Positions 42,542 through 52,032 are shown, counted from the first letter of the stretch. The stretch: 64,000 bases of DNA from JAHZKN01 sp965250205 (GCA_965250205.1 CBDFNK010000012.1:20590-84589); one strand, 5' to 3'. Numbers and translations are program-made. The notes: generated by a model from the sequence alone, not told the origin.

Positions 42542-42688
42542 TGCCGCAAGGCCTCCTCATTTGGTCTTGTGGCAAACTAGGTTTAAGCGGCGGACTCAGC
42601 TGTTCCGGTGGTGACACGACATCGGCTTTGTTCGCTCAACGCTTAACAAGGTGTTACGTCGTAATGTCGTGGCTAAGATGACGTCGCG

Positions 42689-44146
42689 TTAGTGTTGTGC
42701 ACGAATGATGCGTGGTGCACGGTGCGCATAAGCAGAGTAGCCGCGCACATCGTACAGTACAGATTTGGCTGCAACGCGGGCTTGAATGCGCGCAGCGCGT
42801 GTTGGTTCGGCATTTTTGAGCGGCATGATTGGGATGCCGGCAAGTTGCATGCGTTGCTCAGAAATATCGGCAATGATGCGTGGTCGACGAATAATGTTTC
42901 GATCTGACAGCATCAGACCCCACACGAGGGCCATCAGCAAGTAGAAGTGACGCCAGTGGTCGTTGTCGATCAATAAGCCTTCAAGAATGATCGCAAACAA
43001 CGCCGCGAATGCCACAATGAATAGCGGCTGACTGGCTGTGCGTCGGAACGCATGGCGCAGGCCAGCTGCAATCGTGCCGACCATTACAATCAGGAAAAGA
43101 CCACCACCAAGCCAACCCGCTTTAAGAAACATCGTCAGGTAGACGTTGTGGACTTCTTCAGAATGGTAGGTTTCAGCAAAATCCAATGCGCCAATGCCAA
43201 ACGGGTTGGAGACAATGAGATTCATCGCTTTGACTTGTCCGCCAAAGCGCCCCTCATGACCTTCATCATAGGATTGTGTCAGCTGCGCGCGCTCGGCCAG
43301 CAAATTGCCAATGGAATCGGTTTGAGCAGCGGCCAAGATGGCAAGAGTTGCTAGAATGCCGCCTACAATTACTATCACAACAATGTTCATCTGCTGGCGA
43401 TGAGTTTTGGCAGTGAGAAACGACAACGTGAGATAGATGACAATAGCGATTGCGGTTGCTGCCCATGCACCACGAGAAAAGCTCAGCAAGGCCGCCAAGG
43501 ACAACAAACCAAAGCTGGCACTCATCCAGATCCTGCGTAAGCCTGGCTCGTTTAAAATGCTGTGCAGGGCATAGACAATAGCGGGCACAAGGAACGCGCC
43601 AAACACATTGGGGTCTTTAAACGGACCACTCGCGCGGCCAAATTTTGTAAACAACTCGTCGCCGCCCGGAATGACGCCAAAATAACCGATAACAGCTGCA
43701 AGGGCGGCAATAATGGCGGCAATTGTGTAGGCAGAAAAAATCAACTGCGCATGGTCTTTTGGTCGCCGTGCAATGAATGCTGCAAACGTTACCGCGGCCA
43801 CAAATAAGTATATCGAGACCGTAACATGGATGAGTGATTGACCTGTTTGATTTGACATCATAACAGAGGCGACATGACAGCCAGCAATCACCATCCATAT
43901 GGCGAGAAGCATCTTGATCCCGCCGTTGAAGTGGGTCAGGCCAACGACCGGTAGGCCAACAATCAATCCTATTGTGAGGATATCGACCGGGGCAGGCTCT
44001 GCAAAAACAAACGCACCTGAAATCACAGTCAACGCAACCAGCCATAGCGACGCGCGGTGAATGAAGCTCTTCTCACCACCAATGGTCAGCGATGGATGTA
44101 GCATCGGTCGGCGATGAGCTTTGATCTGTGAGGTTGCGCTAGGCAC
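42689..44146 (-). CDS. O-antigen ligase / Wzy-type polysaccharide polymerase
   Basis: A 485-residue membrane protein with about 12 helices and the Wzy_C/O-antigen-ligase centre: a large periplasmic loop near residues 275-325 containing RAQLTQSYDEGHEGRFGGQVKAMNLIVSNPFGIGALDFAETYHSEEVHNVYL. The 'G.G...F......HN.YL' motif is the family hallmark. Within an exopolysaccharide cluster it is more likely a repeat-unit polymerase (ExoQ-like) than an LPS ligase. The C-terminal 70 residues are cytoplasmic and basic. It follows the phosphotransferase gene by 82 bp. Confidence 0.85.
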   Translation of the reverse strand: MPSATSQIKAHRRPMLHPSLTIGGEKSFIHRASLWLVALTVISGAFVFAEPAPVDILTIGLIVGLPVVGLTHFNGGIKMLLAIWMVIAGCHVASVMMSNQTGQSLIHVTVSIYLFVAAVTFAAFIARRPKDHAQLIFSAYTIAAIIAALAAVIGYFGVIPGGDELFTKFGRASGPFKDPNVFGAFLVPAIVYALHSILNEPGLRRIWMSASFGLLSLAALLSFSRGAWAATAIAIVIYLTLSFLTAKTHRQQMNIVVIVIVGGILATLAILAAAQTDSIGNLLAERAQLTQSYDEGHEGRFGGQVKAMNLIVSNPFGIGALDFAETYHSEEVHNVYLTMFLKAGWLGGGLFLIVMVGTIAAGLRHAFRRTASQPLFIVAFAALFAIILEGLLIDNDHWRHFYLLMALVWGLMLSDRNIIRRPRIIADISEQRMQLAGIPIMPLKNAEPTRAARIQARVAAKSVLYDVRGYSAYAHRAPRIIRAQH

Positions 44147-44228
44147 GGGAAATATTTCTTATATTGCTTTATCTGTGATGGACGTTTGTGTGAATGACGA
44201 TCTTGTTGCATCCCACTATTTAGACAAC

Positions 44229-45761
44229 TTAGTAGGCGTTTTCGTTGTTGAGCAGCGAGGTTGGCGTCTTGAGAAGGATGTAAAGGTCAAACAACAGCGA
44301 CCAGTTTTCGATGTAGTAGAGATCGTGAGTCACGCGGTTTTCTATCTTCACAGTCGTGTCAGTTTCGCCGCGCCAGCCATTGATCTGGGCCCAACCGGTG
44401 ATGCCAGGCTTGACTTTGTGGCGTGCGAAGTACCCTTCAACAGCCTTGTCGTAGAGTTGATCTCCAGCTTTGGCTTTGACCGCATGAGGGCGTGGGCCAA
44501 CAAGCGACAGGTTGCCAAGAAGAACATTGAACAACTGCGGTAGTTCATCGATGCTTGTCTTGCGAATAAACCGGCCAATAGGTGTCACGCGTGGGTCGTG
44601 CTTTGTAACCAGCGTGTTGGCATCGGCATCACAACGATCAGTGAACATTGAACGAAACTTGAAGACTTCAATAAGTTCGTTGTTGAACCCGTAACGTTTC
44701 TGGCGAAACAGAGCTGGACCTTTGCTGGTTGCTTTAATTGCAACGGCGATGCAGGCCATGAGAGGCGCTAACAGCAGAAGTGCCAGTCCACCAATGACCT
44801 TATCGAACGCCCACTTGGAGACAGTGTCCCAATTGGCAATCGGCTTATCGTAGAGGTCGATCATGGCCACGGAGCCAACGTGTGAGTATGTGCGTGGTGA
44901 GAACCGAACCGCAGTTGCGCGGGCTGGCAACTTGATATCAGCAGGCAATACCGAGATCTTATCAACAACCTGAGCCAGGCGCGCTTCACCGGCAACTGGG
45001 AGTGCAACGATCACCAAATCAACACGCGTCTCGCGGCAGAATATTTCCAGGTCTCCAAGACCACCCCGGCGCGGATAGTCTTTAATGTCTTTTTCGGCAC
45101 GGGCATCACCACGGTCATCAAAGATTCCCGTGATGCGGACATCGCTGTCGCTATCTGCTTCGAGATCATTAATTACGCTTTTGGTGACATCACTGACACC
45201 GTAAAGAACGGCGCGCCGGTAAAGGCGACCTTCGCGGGCCCAGATGCGTACGTATGCAGCCAGAATTGTTCGACCGGTTATCAGAAATGCGCTGCCGGTG
45301 ACAAACCAAAGCGCCAGCCAGGCCCTCGAGAATTCAGCACCGGCCTTCAGGAAGAAGACGGCTGCTGCATAAATCACGAGTGCCATGGTCCAGCCCAGAA
45401 GGACGCGCGGCAGATGTCGAATGTAAGATGCAAAGGCGAGTGGGGTATAAAGACCCATTAATTCAAATGAGATGACGGTGAACGCAGCAACCGCAATAAA
45501 CGATGTCAGGTAGCGCACATCGTAGAGAACAGGTGGCACGGAGACGTAAAAAACAGCTATCAGCAGACCGCACAGAGACAGCATCAGAAATTCTATGACA
45601 CGAACGGCACTGCGCACCATGGTTGGCGAAATGTGACTAGCGCGGCCGGTCAAGCCTTTGTCAGCGATCTGCGCCAGATTTTCAGACAATGAGGCGTCTG
45701 CTGGAGTACGACCGCCTGTCTTTGCGGTGCGGCCATCTGGTAATGTGAAGGTATCGGACAT
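44229..45761 (-). CDS. Polyprenyl-phosphate hexose-1-phosphate transferase (WbaP/WcaJ/ExoY family)
   Basis: The protein has 510 residues. Four or five N-terminal helices (about 50-165) are followed by a CoA-binding-3-like Rossmann domain (RRAVLYGVSDVTKSVINDLEADSDSDVRITGIFDD) and the C-terminal bacterial sugar transferase domain: KWAFDKVIGGLALLLLAPLMACIAVAIK, FKFRSMFTDRCDAD, TRHDPRVTPIGRFIRKTSIDELPQLFNVLLGNLSLVGPRPHA-like sequence, and GITGWAQINGWRGET. It starts polysaccharide synthesis by placing a sugar phosphate, usually glucose- or galactose-1-P, on undecaprenyl phosphate. It is the key initiating enzyme of the locus. Confidence 0.93.
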   Translation of the reverse strand: MSDTFTLPDGRTAKTGGRTPADASLSENLAQIADKGLTGRASHISPTMVRSAVRVIEFLMLSLCGLLIAVFYVSVPPVLYDVRYLTSFIAVAAFTVISFELMGLYTPLAFASYIRHLPRVLLGWTMALVIYAAAVFFLKAGAEFSRAWLALWFVTGSAFLITGRTILAAYVRIWAREGRLYRRAVLYGVSDVTKSVINDLEADSDSDVRITGIFDDRGDARAEKDIKDYPRRGGLGDLEIFCRETRVDLVIVALPVAGEARLAQVVDKISVLPADIKLPARATAVRFSPRTYSHVGSVAMIDLYDKPIANWDTVSKWAFDKVIGGLALLLLAPLMACIAVAIKATSKGPALFRQKRYGFNNELIEVFKFRSMFTDRCDADANTLVTKHDPRVTPIGRFIRKTSIDELPQLFNVLLGNLSLVGPRPHAVKAKAGDQLYDKAVEGYFARHKVKPGITGWAQINGWRGETDTTVKIENRVTHDLYYIENWSLLFDLYILLKTPTSLLNNENAY

Positions 45762-45881
45762 GTGCTTTGTGCTCGGTCTCTAGTCGTGGACATGGGTTCA
45801 CGAATGAATAAGCACTTGCTGTGCCAACCGGGTCCGATGCCGGTATCAGGTTCAAAGGTGAGCAGTGTTAAGGTTAATTGC

Positions 45882-45939
45882 GTTAGAGCATCCTGTGTTT
45901 TATTGAAGGCAGAAAAGATGTTCTAACACTTTGATCTAG
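45882..45939. repeat. Imperfect palindromic element at the 3' end of the glycosyltransferase gene
   Basis: GTTAGAGCATC (45882-45892) and GATGTTCTAAC (45917-45927) form an 11-bp dyad with one mismatch, and CTAG follows at 45936-45939. On the minus strand it provides the last codons and the TAA stop of the glycosyltransferase, so the protein's final ~18 residues are repeat-derived. Confidence 0.55.
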
Positions 45940-47091
45940 GCGTTTACCGTACGCTTGGCCGTAAAAGTCTGCGATTGCGGCACTCATGCCTGCGACGGTA
46001 TAGCAACTTTCGATTTTTGATTTAAATCCCTGGGCCACGGTTTGGGCCGCCTCGGGGTGCTCCAAAAACTGCTGCATCGCAGTCTTAAGGGCATTAACGT
46101 TGTCAGGTTGAACCAGTTTTAGGTCTGTGCCGTGGGTCATTTCGGGAATCCCACCAACATCTGTTGCGATGATCGGCATCGTCATGGCACCCGCTTCAAG
46201 CACGATATAGGGAAAACTTTCCGCGCGTGAGGGCACAATGAGGCAGCGCCCATCACAAAATGTGTCGTGCGCCGGCGCAGGTCCAGGAAAGCTGGTAGCG
46301 TCTGCAAGGCCGAGGTTCCGTGCAAGCGCTTGGAATACTTCGGCATCCGGCCCGCCACCAACAAAGCGCGCCCGGACGGACTGGGTTTGATTCAACTCAG
46401 CCAGCGCGTGCAACATAACATCGACACCTTTGAGATGACGCAGTTCACCAACGAACAGGAAGTCAGAGGCCTTCGGATTTGGTCGATGGTCGCCAAAGTC
46501 GTCGGGTCGGAGCCCGTTTGGGATCACCTTGACTGCACGGTGCTTTAGGCCGATGCGCGCATCGTAGGCGTTGCGGGCAAAGACGCTTTCAAAAATCAGC
46601 CCGTCGGTAAAGCGGGCCAGGACTTTTTCAAGTGTCAGATAAACACGCCCCTCCAGGCTTTTAGGGTCAAAGTGTAGACTGCCACCATGCGGCGTGTAGA
46701 AACTGGCAACGTTGAGGCCGCGCGCTTTTAAAGTCCGGCTTGCAAGGCGCGCATAAGCGCCGCCCTTGGCACCATGTCCATGCAACACATTGGCTTTTTG
46801 CTGGCGGGCGAGGCGCACCAAAAAGCGCGCGGCAGAAAAATCACCGAGGCCCGGCTTTCGGCTCATAGGGACAAGATGCAGCCCGAGCGCAAGGTGTGGT
46901 TCGATACCTTTAAGGTGCGTGCTTGTGAGCCCATCCGAGGCATTGGCATCGGCAATTATGCCAACCTGATACCCGGCTGCAGCTTGTTCTGTCGCAAGAT
47001 CCAACACATGGCGGAAAAGACCACCAACAGGTGCACGTAGACAATGCAGAATGCGGAATGTGGGTTGCATTGGGTTTGGACCGGCTATCAA
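45883..47091 (-). CDS. Glycosyltransferase, GT4 family
   Basis: A 402-residue GT-B protein that adds a sugar from a nucleotide donor to the lipid-linked intermediate. The N-terminal acceptor half starts ILHCLRAPVGGLFRHVLDLATEQAAAGYQVGIIAD. The C-terminal donor half has DFLFVGELRHLKGVDVMLHALAEL, RFVGGGPDAE and the E-x7-E motif ESFPYIVLEAGAMTMPIIATDVGGIPEM. Start 47091 or the Met at 47070 are both possible. It lies 16 bp downstream of the export gene. The 3' end overlaps a palindromic element. Confidence 0.88.
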   Translation of the reverse strand: MIAGPNPMQPTFRILHCLRAPVGGLFRHVLDLATEQAAAGYQVGIIADANASDGLTSTHLKGIEPHLALGLHLVPMSRKPGLGDFSAARFLVRLARQQKANVLHGHGAKGGAYARLASRTLKARGLNVASFYTPHGGSLHFDPKSLEGRVYLTLEKVLARFTDGLIFESVFARNAYDARIGLKHRAVKVIPNGLRPDDFGDHRPNPKASDFLFVGELRHLKGVDVMLHALAELNQTQSVRARFVGGGPDAEVFQALARNLGLADATSFPGPAPAHDTFCDGRCLIVPSRAESFPYIVLEAGAMTMPIIATDVGGIPEMTHGTDLKLVQPDNVNALKTAMQQFLEHPEAAQTVAQGFKSKIESCYTVAGMSAAIADFYGQAYGKRLDQSVRTSFLPSIKHRML

Positions 47092-47106
47092 CAGGTGGGT
47101 GTCGGA

Positions 47107-47850
47107 CTACAAGAACCGCTCATGGATAAAGACTGTATCACCCGGACGCACCACATAGTCGGCTGGCGCTTCAATCGTTTCAACGTACCCATTGACCCGG
47201 CGGGTAATGCGGAAGGACCGTGTGCTGGCGCGTTCGGAATAGCCGCCAGCAATTGCAACAGCGGTTTCAATAGTCATGCCAGAGACATAAGGAAAGGCAC
47301 CGGCGTTGCGAACTTCGCCAAGTATGAAGAACGGGCGATTTTGCTGAACATCGACCGTGACTTGCGGGTTGCGGACATATTCAGCGCCAAGGCGGTTGCG
47401 AATAGAGCGTTGCAGGTCGCGGGTGGTCGAGCCACGTGCTTTCACCCGGCCAATCAACGGAACTGTGATGGCACCACTGTGGTCAACCGTATAGCCACGT
47501 GACAGGTTTGGTTGGCCATAGATAAAGATGCGCAACCGATCACCGGTATCGAGCAAATAAGGGCCGTCTGTATCTGCAACAGCATGTGGAGCGCCTGTAA
47601 GCTCAGCAGGTACGACTTCAGGAGCGCCCCAGCTTACTGAGCTCATGACGTTGCCGACGGCGCCACCAATGCCAAAACCATGCGATGGCGATTCCGTCAC
47701 CAGCTCTCCGCCAGCTGGAATGACCTCTGTGGTCTGCCAATCCGGGTCCTTGATGGACATGGCCTCATAACCCATCTGGGGCCCGCGAGCACAGCCAGCA
47801 AGCGCGATCAAAAGGAGGCTAAGGCCGATGATTGTAAAGCGCGTCAACAT
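47107..47850 (-). CDS. Polysaccharide export lipoprotein (Wza/ExoF-like)
   Basis: A 247-residue outer-membrane or periplasmic export protein. The signal ends in a lipobox (LLLIALAGC at about 12-20), so Cys20 is likely lipidated. The Poly_export domain (YLLDTGDRLRIFIYGQPNLSRGYTVDHSGAITVPLIGRVKARGSTTRDLQRSI) and one SLBB domain (FFILGEVRNAGAFPYVSGMTIETAVAIAGGY) follow. It is short relative to E. coli Wza (about 380), lacking the C-terminal transmembrane helix, as in ExoF-like proteins. It is the first gene of the leftward operon and divergent from the co-polymerase gene 160 bp away. Confidence 0.9.
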   Translation of the reverse strand: MLTRFTIIGLSLLLIALAGCARGPQMGYEAMSIKDPDWQTTEVIPAGGELVTESPSHGFGIGGAVGNVMSSVSWGAPEVVPAELTGAPHAVADTDGPYLLDTGDRLRIFIYGQPNLSRGYTVDHSGAITVPLIGRVKARGSTTRDLQRSIRNRLGAEYVRNPQVTVDVQQNRPFFILGEVRNAGAFPYVSGMTIETAVAIAGGYSERASTRSFRITRRVNGYVETIEAPADYVVRPGDTVFIHERFL

Positions 47851-48009
47851 GATACTATCCTGGGAATGGAGCTTTGTTGACGCTGATTAAACCCGTTTTT
47901 GGTTAACAAAGGCTTGGCGCGCAAATCATTTTGAGACACTTAAGCAATTCATTAACCGCCACCGCTCTAAAGTCTGATCAGTTGATCACGCCAAGAGAGA
48001 GCTGTAGCT

Positions 48010-50274
48010 ATGCCCGCGCACACTTATGCGTCCCCAGACGACATCGACATGCAATCCATTTGGCCGTCATTGCGGCGGAGCCTGCTTAAAGTGCTGCTCG
48101 CCTCCGTGTTGGTGGGCGTGTTGACCTTTGCGGTCTTTTCCACAGTGGCACCGAAATATCTCTCAGAAGCGCAGCTTTCTATCGTGGCCCGCTCTGGCGG
48201 AAACCCATTCGCTGCTCCGCGCCCCGATGGCTCGAGTTCTGACTCAAATTCCTATCGCATGGACAAACAGGCCATCAACACCCACGTCCGGGCGCTCAAA
48301 TCGACAGGCCTTGCGACCGAAATTGCAAAAGATCTGAATCTTGCAGATCGTGCCGAATTCAACAGCGCCCTCGGAAGCGTTGATATGATGGGCTCCCTAT
48401 TGCGTATGATCGGCATTGGTGAGCCGCCCAAGACACAGTCCATTGAGGACCGGGTCCTCAATGCCTATTTTAAGCGCCTTAACGTTTTTGCCCCTAAAGA
48501 AAGTCGCTTTATCATTGTTGGGTTCGAATCTATTGATCCTCAACTTGCCGCCAACATCGCCAATACACTTGCAACCAAATATCGTTCAACGATGGCTAAT
48601 TTGACCGTTGTTGAAAATGATGAAGTTCTTGAAAAACTGCGTCCAGATATTGAACGATTGATGAAGGAAGTCAGCGTTGCGCAACAAGCGGTTGAGAAAT
48701 TTCGTGGTGAAGTCGATATTTTCAAAGGTGGTAGAGACGCGACCGGCCTCAATCAGCAACAGCTCGGCGAATTAACAGCAGAACACTCCAGAGCGAAAGC
48801 GGATCGTTCCACTGCGGAAGCTCGAATGCGTTCTGCGCGTGAAATGTTTGAACGCGGGTCTGCCGATGCGCTCGCCGACGTTCAACGCTCGCCGATTATA
48901 CAAAATCTAGTTCAGCAGCGTGTGCGCGTTGAGCGGCAAATTTCAGAACTCTCTGCGACGCTGTTGCCGGGTCATCCACGCATGAAACAGCTTTATGCGG
49001 ATCTACGTGGACTGAAGCGTCAGTTGAAGATCGAAGTTGGAAAAGTCGTTGAGAGCCTTGAAAAAGAAGCAAAAGTAGCAGCACTCCGCGAAGCCTCTAT
49101 TGCCCGCAGTTTGGCAGAATTGAAAACCAAAGTCGTCAACACGGGACCGGATGAGGTCAAGTTGGCGAACTTAGAAGCGGTCGCTAAAGCAAAACGCGCG
49201 GAACTAGAGCGCAATCGCGGACGATTTGAGGCTGCAAAAGCTCGCGCGCAAAGTGGGGCGGTGCCAGTCGAAGCACAAATCCTGTCGCGTGCCCGCGCCG
49301 CAAGTTTGCCAAATTCACCGAAAAAGTTGCAGTATGCAGCACTTGCCAGTTTTGCAACGTTACTGTTCGGCATCGCTGGTTCGATCCTCGGCCTGCTCTG
49401 GGGTGGGGCACGTTCTGGTGCACCACAATCCCGCTCTGCCGGTGACCCTCGCATGTCTGCGCCAACGCCATCGTACGGTGGCGTACAGCGTATTCATCAA
49501 AGCCCGCAACGTCCTGCATCAGACCCGCCGTTGGCCGCAGCACACGCACATCAATCCAAGCCAGCACATCAGCCAGTGCCACAGCAGAGGTCTCCCGGAC
49601 CGGAGTCTGCCGTCACCCGCACGCTGTCAATGGCCAGCATTGCTGAACTTGCCGGTCGTATCGAAGCCAACAATGGTGCAAGCGGATATCGCACGCTGAT
49701 CACATCCGATGTCGTGAATCTAGATGCACGGGACGAAGCTCTTGCCGTTGCAAAGGAATTAGCCGGAGCCCGAAGCTCTGTAATTTTGGTGGACTGGTCT
49801 CCCTATGGCGATGGTATGGCTCAAAACATTGGTGCATCACTGTCGCCGGGCCTCAATGATCTGTTCGCTGGCGCGGCAACATTCCAGGATGTCATCCAGG
49901 TTGTGCCCGAAAGCAGTGTGCATTTCATTGCAACAGGTGCTGCCAGCTCAGATGCGCTTGACCCAGATAAAATTAATCTCGTGCTTGATGCGCTTGACGA
50001 AGCCTACAACAACATCATTGTCGTGGCGCATCATGATGCCGCCCGTCACCTGTTTGAAGTGATTGAGGGTCGCTTTGATGCTGGTATCACGGTAACTGAG
50101 CCAAAGGGCAGTGTGGCGGCGATTCAGGACCCGCCAGGTACATTCTTGGGCTTCCAGGTTGCCGATATCGATTTGATCGCTTTTGAGCGCAAAGCAGAAG
50201 ACGGCATGGTGTCAGGCAGGGCTTTGCTGCGCGGAATGCAAGTCGAAGACCAAGACGGGATCAACGGCAGATAG
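48010..50274 (+). CDS. Polysaccharide co-polymerase (GumC/ExoP-like) with a degenerate tyrosine-kinase domain
   Basis: The protein has 754 residues. The first membrane helix (LLKVLLASVLVGVLTFAVFSTV, about 22-43) opens a Wzz domain, a long periplasmic coiled coil follows (about 170-400), and helix 2 (LQYAALASFATLLFGIAGSILGLLWG) ends the PCP-2 part. A Pro/Gln/His-rich linker leads to a C-terminal Rossmann-like domain (540-754). Where a BY-kinase has a Walker A (GEGKS/T), this reads RTLITSDVVNLDARDEALAVAKEL with no P-loop. Walker A' is VILVDWSPYGDG, and no tyrosine cluster ends the protein. It therefore probably regulates chain length without phosphorylating itself. TAG stop at 50274. Confidence 0.88.
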   Translation: MPAHTYASPDDIDMQSIWPSLRRSLLKVLLASVLVGVLTFAVFSTVAPKYLSEAQLSIVARSGGNPFAAPRPDGSSSDSNSYRMDKQAINTHVRALKSTGLATEIAKDLNLADRAEFNSALGSVDMMGSLLRMIGIGEPPKTQSIEDRVLNAYFKRLNVFAPKESRFIIVGFESIDPQLAANIANTLATKYRSTMANLTVVENDEVLEKLRPDIERLMKEVSVAQQAVEKFRGEVDIFKGGRDATGLNQQQLGELTAEHSRAKADRSTAEARMRSAREMFERGSADALADVQRSPIIQNLVQQRVRVERQISELSATLLPGHPRMKQLYADLRGLKRQLKIEVGKVVESLEKEAKVAALREASIARSLAELKTKVVNTGPDEVKLANLEAVAKAKRAELERNRGRFEAAKARAQSGAVPVEAQILSRARAASLPNSPKKLQYAALASFATLLFGIAGSILGLLWGGARSGAPQSRSAGDPRMSAPTPSYGGVQRIHQSPQRPASDPPLAAAHAHQSKPAHQPVPQQRSPGPESAVTRTLSMASIAELAGRIEANNGASGYRTLITSDVVNLDARDEALAVAKELAGARSSVILVDWSPYGDGMAQNIGASLSPGLNDLFAGAATFQDVIQVVPESSVHFIATGAASSDALDPDKINLVLDALDEAYNNIIVVAHHDAARHLFEVIEGRFDAGITVTEPKGSVAAIQDPPGTFLGFQVADIDLIAFERKAEDGMVSGRALLRGMQVEDQDGINGR

Positions 50275-50419
50275 GCCTAGAGCAACTTATCTGACCCGGC
50301 ACGTCGATATCACAGGCTGTTGGGTCTTTTTTGCATGATGTTTGCATCGGTTATTGCGTCGGCAGCGCCAGTGCGATTACCGAAATGTACAATTCTAAGA
50401 TCCAGATCAGGTCAGCATT

Positions 50420-51526
50420 ATGAGCCAGTCCTCAAAAGTAATTTTCAAATCGGTGTTGAAAGCGCTGCACCTTACCGGGTTAGCCAAGGCGATGGCGCCG
50501 GTTGCACGCGGGCGTGGCATCATATTCATGCTGCATCGCGTTGAACCCGTTGAAGACACAGGGTTTTCGCCAAACCGCATCTTAAAGGTAACGCCCACCT
50601 TTCTTGAGGGTGTGATTAAACTCGTCAAACGTGCGGGTTTTGACATTATCAGCCTTGATGATGTGCCATCGCGGATCAAAGACAAAGACAACAAACGCCG
50701 TTTTGCCTGCTTTACGCTAGATGATGGCTATCGAGATAACATTGACCATGCTTACCCCGTCTTTAAAAAGCACAATGTTCCATTTACCATTTACCTGCCG
50801 ACAGCCTTTGCTGATGGAGAGGGTGATCTGTGGTGGTTGGTGCTGGAGGAATCCATCCTTAAGGCACAACAGATTGAGGCCGTTATTGACGGTGTGCCAC
50901 GGCATTTCACGACACACACACAACAGGAAAAAGATGCAGCATTTGATTGTCTCTATTGGTGGTTGAGATCGCAACCCGAGCATGAGGCGCGCCGTATCGT
51001 TCATGGTTTGGCTGAGCAAGCAGGCTATGATGCAACGCCATTGTGTTCCGACCTGGTGATGACCTGGGATCAAGCGCGGGCGCTTGCCAAAGACCCGCTT
51101 GTAACCTTTGGCGGACATACCTGCCGCCACTTTGCGCTGGCAAAATTGCCCGCTGAGGAAGCACAACACGAAATCACGGAAAGCATTGCGCGGCTTGAAC
51201 GTGAATTGGGCCGCCCATGCCGCCACTTTGCCTATCCTTATGGCGATGCGGGCAGTGCTGGTGAGCGTGAGTTCAATTTTGTAACAGCGCTAGGACTGGC
51301 CACCGCGGTCACTACACGTAAAGGTCATGTACATGCCCATCATAAAGACCACATGGCTGCCCTGCCACGGATTTCGCTCAACGGTGACTATCAGGATATG
51401 CGCTATGTCAGCGTTTTTCTGACTGGCGTTCCGTTTGCGTTATGGAATGCGCTGGGCTGGGTGCGGTCTGGCCTTCAACGTTTGAGACGCACAAAAGTAA
51501 ACTCAGCAAATAGTTATGCCAACTGA
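50420..51526 (+). CDS. Polysaccharide deacetylase (NodB homology)
   Basis: A 368-residue carbohydrate esterase 4 protein. Metal and catalytic motifs: FTLDDGYRDN (about 94-103, the T-F-D-D motif with Leu for Phe), GGHTCRHFAL (about 232, H-x-x-x-H) and FAYPYGDAGSAGEREF (about 272). The N-terminal GRGIIFMLHRVEP is typical. There is no signal peptide, so it is likely cytoplasmic and acts on a precursor, or is anchored by the hydrophobic C-terminus (VSVFLTGVPFALWNALGWVRSGL). It lies 145 bp after the co-polymerase on the same strand and probably trims acetyl groups from the exopolysaccharide. Confidence 0.85.
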   Translation: MSQSSKVIFKSVLKALHLTGLAKAMAPVARGRGIIFMLHRVEPVEDTGFSPNRILKVTPTFLEGVIKLVKRAGFDIISLDDVPSRIKDKDNKRRFACFTLDDGYRDNIDHAYPVFKKHNVPFTIYLPTAFADGEGDLWWLVLEESILKAQQIEAVIDGVPRHFTTHTQQEKDAAFDCLYWWLRSQPEHEARRIVHGLAEQAGYDATPLCSDLVMTWDQARALAKDPLVTFGGHTCRHFALAKLPAEEAQHEITESIARLERELGRPCRHFAYPYGDAGSAGEREFNFVTALGLATAVTTRKGHVHAHHKDHMAALPRISLNGDYQDMRYVSVFLTGVPFALWNALGWVRSGLQRLRRTKVNSANSYAN

Positions 51527-51583
51527 CGACGGAGCAATTCCACTGGCGCTGCTAGAAATTGGGTCCTGTAGTTTCTTGCAGAC

Positions 51584-51790
51584 TCATTTGCTTTCTTTGT
51601 GCATCCACGAAACCACCCAGCAAGCAACCGGCACCCATACCGTGCCTGCCACAACGTAATAGGCGAGTTCAGCAACTCGCGAGGCATTGACTTGCAGTGC
51701 GATTGCAACTGCCATCGCGACCAAGACGTATATAATCAAAAATAGAAGCAATGCGAGCGTGCCAATGAGTTTGCGGCTCGGGGCTGTCAT
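51584..51790 (-). CDS. DUF2842 small membrane protein
   Basis: A 68-residue protein with two hydrophobic helices (KLIGTLALLLFLIIYVLVAMAVAIAL and AELAYYVVAGTVWVPVACWVVSWM). The sequence fits DUF2842, a short inner-membrane family usually next to ctaA in Rhizobiales, as here. Function is unknown; the neighbourhood hints at cytochrome oxidase or heme biogenesis. Confidence 0.8.
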   Translation of the reverse strand: MTAPSRKLIGTLALLLFLIIYVLVAMAVAIALQVNASRVAELAYYVVAGTVWVPVACWVVSWMHKESK

Positions 51791-51824
51791 GTCGTTAACG
51801 CCTCAATAGGGTTTGTGCGCTGGC

Positions 51825-51919
51825 CTAGAGCGTCAAGCCTTTTCTTGTGCACAGTTAAGCTATTTGCTTGCCGCTCTATCTCATGATTCTATCTCAAGAC
51901 TGGCGATCAACTTATCTGC
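51825..51919 (+). repeat. CTAG-bounded double-hairpin repeat, copy 7 (truncated)
   Basis: The left end is CTAG at 51825-51828, followed by AGCGTCAAGCC and its complement TTGCTTGCCGCTC (compensating changes keep the stem). The second hairpin breaks off at CTTATCTGC, about 35 bp before the usual right end. Confidence 0.85.
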
Positions 51920-52032
51920 ATATTATAAAACGCAAATTGCTCTAAGCGCGCGCTATGGTCGTATTGTGGTTATGCTGGGGTGCCATTACCACGCTCTTGA
52001 AACAAGAATGAAAACAGAAGTAGAGCCACATC

